Shown piece by piece: positions 39,481-45,958 of a stretch of 45,958 bases of DNA; the stretch's first letter is position 1, and every line of letters starts with the position of its first letter. The translations under genes and the position numbers were made by a program. The stretch spans positions 1 to 45,958 of the forward strand of contig CANQWN010000003.1 in the NCBI GenBank assembly GCA_947627575.1, written 5' to 3'. The notes under the pieces were generated by a model that saw only the letters and a list, made by a program, of their open reading frames with translations, was not told the DNA's origin and ran no database searches. Source of the stretch: an uncultured Clostridia bacterium. Its GTDB lineage: Bacteria; Bacillota; Clostridia; Christensenellales; Borkfalkiaceae.

Positions 39481-40833
39481 ATGATTGCTATTCCCGAACG
39501 GTTGGTTTCCCTCGCCCGCAGTTGCCCTTTCCCCTTGTATCTCGTCGGGGGAACCGTGCGCGACGCGCTTGCCGGGCTTTGTTGCGGGGAAAAGGATTAC
39601 GATATATGCGCCCCCGCTTCCGCGGAAGAGTTTATTTCCGCCGCGCTTAAACAGGGGGCGGTAATTAAGGCTGTCTATAAAAATACGGGCACGGTGAAGT
39701 TCACCTTGGGCGATTTTTCCTGCGAGTACGCTTCGTTCCGCTCGGACGAGTACGTGCGCGGCGGGCACGTCCCCGTAAACACCTTTTTTACCGACGACAT
39801 AGTACTTGACGCCCGCCGCCGCGATTTCAGATGCAATGCTGTATACTACAATATAGCGGAGGAGGGCATTGCGGACCCGTTGGACGGCGTAAACGATATC
39901 CTTCACGGCGCGCTTAACACCGTCGCCCCCGCGGACAAGGTTTTCGGCGAGGACGGGTTAAGGCTTATGCGCCTTGCAAGGCAGGCGGCGCAGACGGGCT
40001 TCGCGCCGTCCGCAGAATGTATCGAAGGCGCTAAAAAGAACGCCGCGCTTATCTCCGACATAGTTCCCCAACGCATTTTCGGCGAGTTCGAATTATTGCT
40101 TATGGCTGACGGTAAATACGGCATATCACGGGGGCAATTGCACGGTTTGCGTATTCTTGACGAGACGGGAGTGATAGATTTCGTGCTTCCGGAACTTGCC
40201 GCCGGCAGGGGCTTATTTCAGCGCGCGGACTATCATTTTTACGATGTGCTGGAACATTCTTTCAGGGCGGCGGCGTATGCGGAAAAGGGGGTGCGCTGGG
40301 CTGCGCTTCTTCACGATATCGCAAAGCCGCGCTGTATGGCGCAGAACGGAAATTTTTACAATCACGAGCAGTTGGGCGAAATTATCGCCGGCGAGGCGTT
40401 GGAAAGGCTTTCCGCGCCCAAACGCCTTACCGAAAGGGTGCGCAGGCTTATTTCCCTGCATATGTACGATTATAATTGCCTCGCGCGGGAAAGCAAAGTG
40501 CGCAGGTTTATCGTTTGCAATTACGATTGCATAGACGATTTGCTTAAATTGAAGCAGGCGGATTTTTCGGCTTGCAAGGACAGCGCGGAAATTGCGCCCA
40601 CTGTGCTTAAATGGCAAAGTATATTGCAGAAAATGCGCGGAGAGGGCGTTCCTTTCACCTTAAAGCAACTTGCCGTAAAGGGCGACGCGCTTATACGCGC
40701 GGGCGTGGAAAAGAAAAATTGCGCGGAAGTTTTAAAGGCGCTTTTGGCGGAGTGCGCCGTAAATCCCGCGATGAACACGGCGGAAAAACTTACCTCCCGC
40801 GCGCTTATTTTACAGCGGGATATGTGCGGGTAA
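39481..40833 (+). CDS. cca: CCA tRNA nucleotidyltransferase
   Basis: A 450-aa class II tRNA nucleotidyltransferase / poly(A) polymerase family protein. The nucleotide-binding LVGGTVRDAL is at residues 21-30, the catalytic DYD (Asp39, Asp41) follows in EKDYDICAP, and RRRDFRCNAVYYN is the motif that reads the incoming nucleotide. An HD domain (LLHDIAKPR, with HEQLGEIIAGE) is present in the C-terminal half, as in many bacterial members. It adds or repairs the 3' CCA of tRNAs; both tRNA genes here already encode CCA, so repair is the likely need. A poly(A) polymerase role is the alternative. Confidence 0.9.
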   Translation: MIAIPERLVSLARSCPFPLYLVGGTVRDALAGLCCGEKDYDICAPASAEEFISAALKQGAVIKAVYKNTGTVKFTLGDFSCEYASFRSDEYVRGGHVPVNTFFTDDIVLDARRRDFRCNAVYYNIAEEGIADPLDGVNDILHGALNTVAPADKVFGEDGLRLMRLARQAAQTGFAPSAECIEGAKKNAALISDIVPQRIFGEFELLLMADGKYGISRGQLHGLRILDETGVIDFVLPELAAGRGLFQRADYHFYDVLEHSFRAAAYAEKGVRWAALLHDIAKPRCMAQNGNFYNHEQLGEIIAGEALERLSAPKRLTERVRRLISLHMYDYNCLARESKVRRFIVCNYDCIDDLLKLKQADFSACKDSAEIAPTVLKWQSILQKMRGEGVPFTLKQLAVKGDALIRAGVEKKNCAEVLKALLAECAVNPAMNTAEKLTSRALILQRDMCG

Positions 40834-40837
40834 ACAG

Positions 40838-40866
40838 TTGATTTTTGGGCTTTGGTATAGTATAAT
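40838..40866 (+). promoter_or_regulatory. Promoter of the membrane-anchored unknown
   Basis: TTGATT (40838-40843), 17 bp, TATAAT (40861-40866), with GAGG eight bases before the ATG at 40886. Confidence 0.75.
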
Positions 40867-40885
40867 CTAATCAGAGGTATCTTCG

Positions 40886-42394
40886 ATGGCAAACAATGTG
40901 AAAAAGGGCAGATTTTTAGTCTCTTTTATATCGTTTTTACTTGGATTGCTTTTGGGAATAATAATAGTTATCGGCGCATTGGCCGGCGCCGGTATATTTG
41001 TTGCAAACACTAAAATCAAGGACATACCGGGCAACCTTAAAGATGACGGCACCTACGTATACATAAACGGCGATACCGCCACGGGCGGCGCTTCCACCGT
41101 GCTTGACCTGATAAACAAACTCGGCAACATGGTAAAGACCATGGACGACGTAACGATAGGCGACGTAAAGGGGCTTTTACCCGTCGCGCAGAACATAATA
41201 GACGAATTTAACGAGGCTACGGGCAATTACCTCACCTTGCAGGAAGGCGAGCTTGAAGCGGTTAAGGTGCTTGAATTCAAAATCTGGTTAAGCCACCTCG
41301 TGGATAAAATCAACGTGGTGGGCATCGTTCAGCCCAAAACCAACAACACCGTAATAGCCTACCTGTGCTATAAGATACGCGGACTTAAATCCGACGGGGA
41401 GGGCGGCTATACCGCCAAATATATCGACGACAACGGCGTTGAACATATCTGCAACCTCACGCTGGACGACAACGGCGTTATAGTAAAAGTTTCCTATGAG
41501 GATAACGGGGAGGAAGTAACCGTTCCCGTTGTGCATATAAACGAATTTCAGAACCGCGTAGACGGGCTTATGCACGATTTGACGATAAGCGAAATAATCC
41601 CCGATTTCCCCGAAGACGATAAACTTATGGGTTCGATAAAGGATTCCACCATAAACACCCTTTCCGCGGATATACAAAAACTTACCATACAGCAACTGTT
41701 CTCGGACGATATATACGCGCCCGGGCAGGCGACGGACGGCGTAGCGCATATGCCCGCAAAGGAATATCTTGCCGTAACCGACGTCCCGCAGGAAGCGGAA
41801 TCTTTCGACGAAAACTTTATCTACTACATAAAGAACGGAGAGAGCTTTGAACTTGCCGGGTATAACGGCAAACTGAAAGAAGAGGAATACAACGCCTATA
41901 TTGAAGGCGGCACCGCCGTCTACACTTCGGGCGAAGGCAAAATATATTATTCCCCCGCGTATTTGTACTACACGAGGGACGAGGACGGCAACCTTAAACT
42001 TATTCAGGGCGAAGACGGCGCTGGCAGATCGGAATACCGCGAGGGCATCTATACCTACGGGCAACCCACCCCGCTGTGGCGCATATTGCTTTACAGCACG
42101 GTGGCTTCCGGCGCGGAGTACGACAGGGAAGAAAGTTATACCCTTAACGACGTGAACAAGATGATAAACAACGTCACGAAGAACACCCGCAACACACGTA
42201 TGCGCGATCTGCATAAGGCGGGCATACTTACATTCAGCAAGCCGGAAGATCTGGAAGTTACGCTTAAATGGACGGAAATGGTAGAGGGCGTGCCCACGGA
42301 AAAACAATCCAAATTGGGCGATATGCTTTTGGGCGACCTCGTGTCCGTAGTAGTGCTTATGGCGCGCGCGTCGTCGGCGGTTCCGTCGCCGTAA
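40886..42394 (+). CDS. Membrane-anchored extracytoplasmic protein, unknown
   Basis: A 502-aa protein with a short basic N-terminus, one strong membrane segment (SFISFLLGLLLGIIIVIGAL) and a long outside domain. I do not recognise the family. Short related motifs recur along it: DVTIGDVKGLLP, LTISEIIPDFPEDD, LTIQQLFSDDIY and LGDMLLGDLV, which suggests diverged repeats in a lattice or binding domain. The end (LVSVVVLMARASSAVPSP) is hydrophobic. The ATG at 40886 has GAGG and its own promoter. It sits between cca and the rpsF operon but has no obvious link to either. Confidence 0.7.
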   Translation: MANNVKKGRFLVSFISFLLGLLLGIIIVIGALAGAGIFVANTKIKDIPGNLKDDGTYVYINGDTATGGASTVLDLINKLGNMVKTMDDVTIGDVKGLLPVAQNIIDEFNEATGNYLTLQEGELEAVKVLEFKIWLSHLVDKINVVGIVQPKTNNTVIAYLCYKIRGLKSDGEGGYTAKYIDDNGVEHICNLTLDDNGVIVKVSYEDNGEEVTVPVVHINEFQNRVDGLMHDLTISEIIPDFPEDDKLMGSIKDSTINTLSADIQKLTIQQLFSDDIYAPGQATDGVAHMPAKEYLAVTDVPQEAESFDENFIYYIKNGESFELAGYNGKLKEEEYNAYIEGGTAVYTSGEGKIYYSPAYLYYTRDEDGNLKLIQGEDGAGRSEYREGIYTYGQPTPLWRILLYSTVASGAEYDREESYTLNDVNKMINNVTKNTRNTRMRDLHKAGILTFSKPEDLEVTLKWTEMVEGVPTEKQSKLGDMLLGDLVSVVVLMARASSAVPSP

Positions 42395-42418
42395 ATTTAA
42401 AACTTTGGCTGTTTTTAG

Positions 42419-42447
42419 TTGACAAGCCCTTGAAAATATTGTAATAT
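42419..42447 (+). promoter_or_regulatory. Promoter of the rpsF-ssb-rpsR operon
   Basis: Perfect TTGACA (42419-42424), 17 bp, TAATAT (42442-42447). The leader before rpsF is about 70 nt. Confidence 0.8.
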
Positions 42448-42453
42448 TTTCGG

Positions 42454-42523
42454 GTATGGGATATATCCCTTTCAACCTTGCATGCCGTAGGTGGTATGCC
42501 GATTAAGTCCGGGAGGTGAAATT
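42454..42523 (+). promoter_or_regulatory. Structured rpsF leader, possible S6:S18 autoregulatory element
   Basis: The leader contains GCATGCC...GGTATGC (a 7-bp stem with one G-U, loop GTAGGT), a nearby CCG, and a short GGGATATATCCC hairpin ahead of it. Bacterial rpsF operons are known to carry an S6:S18-binding leader with a CCG-containing stem; this one fits in place and outline but I cannot confirm the motif. Confidence 0.45.
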
Positions 42524-42805
42524 ATGAAAACTTACGAGATGCTTTACCTGCTCGATCCCGCCGTCGCCGACGAGGCGAAGGACGCGCTTGTGCAGAAGTT
42601 TGAAGGCGTTGTAACCGCCGCAAACGGTAAGGTCGTTTCCACCGAAAAGTGGGGAACCAAAAAGCTCGCTTACGCCGTCGATTACAAAAACGACGGATAT
42701 TACGTGCTTATGACCTTCGAAGCAGAACCCGCCGTAGTTAAAGAGCTTGACAGAATAGCAGGCATAACTTCGGAAGTTATAAGAAGAATTATAACGGTTA
42801 AATAA
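42524..42805 (+). CDS. rpsF: 30S ribosomal protein S6
   Basis: A 93-aa S6, typical length. MKTYEMLYLLDPAVAD begins the protein, with the conserved VVSTEKWGTKKLAYAVDYKNDGYYVLMTF core and the ELDRIAGITSEVIRRIITVK end. GGGAGG precedes the ATG at 42524; the in-frame ATG at 42491 lies in the leader. It binds S18 on the small-subunit platform; S18 is encoded two genes downstream. Confidence 0.97.
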   Translation: MKTYEMLYLLDPAVADEAKDALVQKFEGVVTAANGKVVSTEKWGTKKLAYAVDYKNDGYYVLMTFEAEPAVVKELDRIAGITSEVIRRIITVK

Positions 42806-42815
42806 GGATAAAAAT

Positions 42816-43238
42816 ATGAACAGAGTATTTTTGATAGGTAACCTCACGCGCGACCCCGAATTGAACGAAACAAGCTCGGGCGTGCAGCTTTGCCGCTTTG
42901 CTATAGCGGTAAACAGGGGATATGCCGGTGCGGACGGCGAAAGAAAGACGGATTTTTTCAACGTCGTTGCATGGCGCGGTTTGGGCGAAACGGTGGCAAG
43001 ATACGCCAAAAAGGGCAATAAAGTTGCCGTAGTCGGTTCGATAGAGCTTCGCAATTACGAGGATTCGCAAGGGATAAAGCGCACGGCGGTTGACATCGTT
43101 GCAAACGACGTGGAATTCCTTACTCCCCGCGGCAGTCAGTCCGACGGATACGACGCCGCCCCCGGCGGAGCTTCTTCCGCAGACAGAAAAAAGCCCGCGT
43201 TGGAATCTTTCGACGACGATTCGGATATCCCGTTCTGA
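42816..43238 (+). CDS. ssb: Single-stranded DNA-binding protein
   Basis: A 140-aa SSB. The OB fold is clear (MNRVFLIGNLTRDPEL, FAIAVNRGY, TDFFNVVAWRGLGETVARYAKKGNKVAVVGSIE) and the acidic C-terminal tip DDDSDIPF that recruits repair and replication partners is intact. It coats single-stranded DNA. It sits between rpsF and rpsR as in most Firmicutes, ten bases after rpsF. Confidence 0.97.
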   Translation: MNRVFLIGNLTRDPELNETSSGVQLCRFAIAVNRGYAGADGERKTDFFNVVAWRGLGETVARYAKKGNKVAVVGSIELRNYEDSQGIKRTAVDIVANDVEFLTPRGSQSDGYDAAPGGASSADRKKPALESFDDDSDIPF

Positions 43239-43256
43239 TTTTAAGGAGAATTGAAA

Positions 43257-43508
43257 ATGGAAGACAATAAAACTGCTTTCAAAAAGAGTTATAAAAGAAT
43301 ACCCCGCAAAAAGGTATGCGCTTTTTGCCAGGAAAAAGTAACCGAAATCGACTATAAGGACGTTACCCGTCTTAAAAAGTTTATAGCCGAAAGCGGCAAA
43401 ATACTTCCCCGCAGAATGAGCGGCACCTGCGCAAAGCACCAGAGAGAGCTTTCCACGGCGATCAAGCGTGCAAGAATTGCGGCGTTGCTTCCCTTCAAGG
43501 GCGAATAA
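43257..43508 (+). CDS. rpsR: 30S ribosomal protein S18
   Basis: An 83-aa S18 with the core [21 protein letters not shown] and the basic C-terminus [11 protein letters not shown]. Four Cys/His positions (KVCAFCQEK, then CAKHQRE) mark it as a zinc-type (C+) S18. AAGGAG lies before the ATG at 43257; the in-frame TTG at 43251 is too close to the ribosome site. Last gene of the operon. Confidence 0.96.
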   Translation: MEDNKTAFKKSYKRIPRKKVCAFCQEKVTEIDYKDVTRLKKFIAESGKILPRRMSGTCAKHQRELSTAIKRARIAALLPFKGE

Positions 43509-43536
43509 TTTGCAACACAGCTTTTAAAACAAAACA

Positions 43537-43566
43537 AAGGGAGAGGCAAAAGCCTCTCCTTTTTTA
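43537..43566. terminator. Terminator of the rpsF operon
   Basis: GGAGAGGC pairs with GCCTCTCC around AAAA, followed by a T-run; A's on the left may also serve the convergent minus-strand operon. Confidence 0.9.
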
Positions 43567-43617
43567 TCTTCATTTATCCCGCCGCATTTACGACTGCGGG
43601 AATTTTTTTTATTTCAG

Positions 43618-44298
43618 TCACATTTTATAGGATATAAGTTCGGCGATAAGTTTTTCGTCCAAGCCCGTCTTTTCGCTTACGCGTGCGATAATTTCTATGC
43701 GGGAGCTTTCGGGACTGCGCTTGTAAGCCGAACTTACGTATTCATAGCCGAAAAGTTCTTCGGGGGTGGAATATTCCGCAATTCCCCAGCCGTAGGGTTT
43801 GCCGTGCCTGTCTGTTTCGTAAACGAAGTCCGAAATGACGAGGTACAGTTGCGCCTGCAAGCGTGCGACGGACGCGTCGAAGCCGGTATATCCGCCCTTG
43901 CCGAAGTTGCATATGTATTTCAACTTTTTGGAAAGAACGCGCTTTTCCTTCGCCGCCGCCTCGTAGATAATTTTATCCTTATACGGCGCAAGCCCGTCGT
44001 CGCAACGCGCGTCGAAGTCGTAGCCGTCGCGCCTGTAATTTGCAAAGTCGGGTAAAAGTTCGCGGCTGATAAATCCCGCTTTCCCGTTGAAAAATTTTCC
44101 GTAAACGCATACGCCGCTGCTTGCAACGGGACCTTTCCATTCCCAGGGTCCGTCCCTGTCGTCGGCAAACCACAGTTCGGGCGGGCAGGCGTCCTCTACG
44201 GAAAAGCCGTCTATGCCGCACCTGAAAAAGGGCAGTACGCCCGTGCGCGTCACAATTTCCGCTATATCCTGCCAACAGCGCAGTTCTTTAAGGTACAT
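43618..44298 (-). CDS. AlkZ-related (winged-helix glycosylase-like) protein
   Basis: A protein of about 226 aa resembling Firmicutes proteins described as AlkZ-related: ELRCWQDIAEIVTRTGVLPFF at the start, PPELWFADDRDGPWEWKGPVA in the middle, then LKYICNFGKGGYTGFDASVARLQAQLYLVISDF and YGWGIAEYSTPEELFG. True AlkZ proteins unhook DNA crosslinks; this shorter relative lacks enough features to claim glycosylase activity. The ATG at 44298 is preferred because AAGG lies about six bases upstream; the ATG at 44304, two codons earlier, abuts that site. It follows yggS closely on the minus strand and is the last gene of the ilvD-side operon. Confidence 0.6.
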   Translation of the reverse strand: MYLKELRCWQDIAEIVTRTGVLPFFRCGIDGFSVEDACPPELWFADDRDGPWEWKGPVASSGVCVYGKFFNGKAGFISRELLPDFANYRRDGYDFDARCDDGLAPYKDKIIYEAAAKEKRVLSKKLKYICNFGKGGYTGFDASVARLQAQLYLVISDFVYETDRHGKPYGWGIAEYSTPEELFGYEYVSSAYKRSPESSRIEIIARVSEKTGLDEKLIAELISYKM

Positions 44299-44311
44299 AT
44301 CCATCCTTCAT

Positions 44312-44977
44312 TCAGCGGTTGTAATTTCTTGCGCCGAAAATAGCGGTGCCAAGCCTTATCATATTGCTTCCGCAATCTACGCACAGCCGCCAATCGCCGC
44401 TCATTCCCATGGAAAGGAAGCTGAATCCGCCGTCGTTAAGCCCGTCGTAAGCGGCGCGCATTTTAAGCGCAAGTTCCCGCAATTTTTTTTCGTCGTCGCT
44501 TTCGGGCAACATAGCCATAAGCCCCTTTATTTTCAAGCCGTCAAACGCTTTCACCGCGGCATATGCGCGGGGCAATTCGCCGTATTCAAAGCCGCCTTTC
44601 GCGCTTTCGCCGCCTATATTTACTTCCAGAAGCACGTCCGAAACGATGTTTGCCGCAAGGCTTTTCGCGTTGAGTTGTTCCGCAAGTTCAAGCCTGTCTA
44701 TCGAATGGTAGAGGTAGGTTCTTCCCAACAGATATTTAACCTTGTTGGTCTGCAACCTGCCTATAAAATGCCTTTTGGGGTTGCCGCAGATAAGCGGATA
44801 ATTGTCGCGGAATTCCTGCGCGTGGTTGTCGCCGATATCGGTTATTCCCGCGGCAATCGCCCTGTTTATGTTTTCGGGCGTTTGGGTTTTAACCGCCGCA
44901 ACAAGCGTAACCTTTTCGCCGTAAGCGTTTTTTTCGGGTATTTCCCCAAAAAGTTTGCGCACATTTTCCTCTATCAT
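44312..44977 (-). CDS. yggS: PLP homeostasis protein (YggS/PROSC family)
   Basis: A 221-aa pyridoxal-phosphate-binding protein. The PLP lysine is Lys30 in LVAAVKTQTPE; HFIGRLQTNKVKYLL, LLEVNIGGESAKGGF, LKIKGLMAMLP, FLSMGMSGDW and the phosphate-binding NMIRLGTAIFG are family hallmarks. It buffers free PLP and affects amino-acid metabolism. The ATG at 44977 overlaps the stop of the upstream DUF4097-like gene (ATGA), with GAGG seven bases before, and is preferred to the much longer in-frame extension to 45070. Its co-transcription with ilvD fits the known link between YggS and branched-chain amino acids. Confidence 0.93.
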   Translation of the reverse strand: MIEENVRKLFGEIPEKNAYGEKVTLVAAVKTQTPENINRAIAAGITDIGDNHAQEFRDNYPLICGNPKRHFIGRLQTNKVKYLLGRTYLYHSIDRLELAEQLNAKSLAANIVSDVLLEVNIGGESAKGGFEYGELPRAYAAVKAFDGLKIKGLMAMLPESDDEKKLRELALKMRAAYDGLNDGGFSFLSMGMSGDWRLCVDCGSNMIRLGTAIFGARNYNR

Positions 44978-45693
44978 TTTTCCGCCTCTGTAAAATCCAC
45001 AACTATGTTTGCGCTGTCCGTGTAAACTTTTACGTTTTTGTCTCCGCTTTCGGTATTTTCCCTGTTGCACGTGCCCTGTCTGGAAATCAGGTTAAGGGCG
45101 TAATCTTCGCTTTTACCGCAAAAATTCAGGTTTATGCTACCTTTTTCAAGTTTGAAGTCGCCGTCGCGGCAGGTAAATTGCGTAAGCCCCACGTCCGCGT
45201 TTTTAAATTCGGCGATAACAGTGTTGGCGAAACCGCCGTTAAGCGTCATTTCCGCCTGCATGGCTTTCAGGTTCATATCGTTGCGCACCGCAACGTCGTC
45301 CATATTCAGGTTAAGCCCGTCGCCGTAAAGGTTCACGCTTTCAAAATTTGCGCAATGTATCTTAACGTCGCCGTTGCCGCCCTTGAATTTGAACCCGCAA
45401 TATATGCCGCCGTCAATTTCCAAAGCCGTCTGTTCGGCGTTCACGCTTATTTCGGGCATACAATGGGACGGCACTTCAACGGTAACTTCCGCGCGCCGTA
45501 TCATCGGCTTGCGCACCTGCTTTACGCAGATAAGCCCGTCGCTCTCTGTTATTTTAACGTGACAGCGCCGCTTTTTTGTAACGCGCAACGGTCCCTTTTC
45601 CACGCCGCGCACATATATGTTTCCGCTTATAAGGCTTAAATCCAATTTTGAAATTTCGCCCGTAGCTTTGTAAACTTTTATTTTGTCTTTCAT
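44974..45693 (-). CDS. DUF4097-like beta-repeat protein
   Basis: A 239-aa protein made of short strands with repeated NxxLxG, GGNGDVKI and NADVGLTQF patterns, as in DUF4097 or adhesin-like putative beta-helix proteins. The N-terminus ([25 protein letters not shown]) is typical. There is no signal peptide or membrane segment, so it is probably cytoplasmic. The ATG overlaps the ilvD stop (ATGA) and its own stop overlaps the yggS start, so all three are translationally coupled. Function unknown. Confidence 0.7.
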   Translation of the reverse strand: MKDKIKVYKATGEISKLDLSLISGNIYVRGVEKGPLRVTKKRRCHVKITESDGLICVKQVRKPMIRRAEVTVEVPSHCMPEISVNAEQTALEIDGGIYCGFKFKGGNGDVKIHCANFESVNLYGDGLNLNMDDVAVRNDMNLKAMQAEMTLNGGFANTVIAEFKNADVGLTQFTCRDGDFKLEKGSINLNFCGKSEDYALNLISRQGTCNRENTESGDKNVKVYTDSANIVVDFTEAEK

Positions 45694-45958
45694 TTAATCA
45701 CCTTTTTGCGGACTGCGCCGTGCGCCGCGTCTGTAACGCTGTTTCTGTAATACGCAAGGTATCCGTCCGCCTCTTTAAGTATCGGCTTAAAGTTTGCAAG
45801 TCTCCTTTCTATTTCGGCTTCGTCCACTTTCAGCGTAACGCTGTTTGCGGGGATATCTATTTCAATCAAATCCCCGTCCTCAACAATGCCTATAATTCCG
45901 CCGCACGCCGCTTCGGGGCAAACGTGACCTATCGCCGCGCCCCTCGTCGCACCGGAAA
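45690..45958 (-). CDS. ilvD: Dihydroxy-acid dehydratase, C-terminal part
   Basis: The last ~89 codons of ilvD, running off the right edge. The sequence [20 protein letters not shown] followed by [16 protein letters not shown] is diagnostic of the enzyme's C-terminus; an unusually long tail follows ([15 protein letters not shown] to RKKVIK). The enzyme converts 2,3-dihydroxy acids to 2-keto acids in valine, leucine and isoleucine synthesis and uses an Fe-S cluster in its missing part. The stop overlaps the next gene's ATG. Confidence 0.9.
   Translation of the reverse strand, partial: SGATRGAAIGHVCPEAACGGIIGIVEDGDLIEIDIPANSVTLKVDEAEIERRLANFKPILKEADGYLAYYRNSVTDAAHGAVRKKVIK

Overview
The window looks like chromosome of an uncultured, probably gut-associated Bacillota (Clostridia; a Christensenellales-like lineage is my guess only). 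The reasons are Gram-positive style lipoproteins and secreted proteins with GLUG, BspA-type LRR and Big domains, an rpsF-ssb-rpsR operon, an OppABCDF importer, a SpoIIE-type phosphatase, and near-consensus TTGACA-17-TATAAT promoters. No rRNA, CRISPR array, integrase or transposase is visible. There are two intact tRNA genes, both on the minus strand: Ala(CGC) and Ser(GCT).

Layout. 1-484: three tandem ~164-bp repeats, each carrying the 5' half of a tRNA. 569-2014: a YugP-like membrane protein whose zinc motif is lost, and a zinc-ribbon gene that appears to start at ATT. 2015-5123: an AT-rich accessory block with a lipoprotein, an XRE regulator, three palindromic operators, a small ORF and a TIR-domain protein, abutting the 3' remnant of an LRR gene. 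5277-9315: tRNA-Ala, DUF3737 protein, aldo/keto reductase, MATE pump and Sfp-type phosphopantetheinyl transferase; two of these genes look leaderless. 9322-10667: a small AT-rich segment between 50-bp direct copies of the tRNA-Ser terminator, holding a WYL-type HTH fragment, a TGA-interrupted membrane ORF and a DUF4268 protein. 10937-12893: SGNH hydrolase and cysteine desulfidase.

13085-37435 is the centrepiece: one promoter, eleven tightly packed or overlapping plus-strand genes and one terminator. It encodes a 1588-aa surface lipoprotein, a 2490-aa subtilase fused to LRR repeats, a further lipoprotein, an oversized peptide-binding lipoprotein with OppBCDF, two small membrane proteins, and a NapH-like polyferredoxin fused to one degenerate and one intact thioredoxin domain. 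The gene set suggests extracellular proteolysis, peptide capture and import, and an extracytoplasmic thiol-reducing branch.

37446-45958 is mostly housekeeping: a phosphatase and a lipid kinase, divergent from a CCA-adding enzyme with both promoters sharing one palindromic -35 box; a membrane-anchored unknown; the rpsF-ssb-rpsR operon; then a minus-strand run of ilvD (partial), a DUF4097-like gene, yggS and an AlkZ-related gene.
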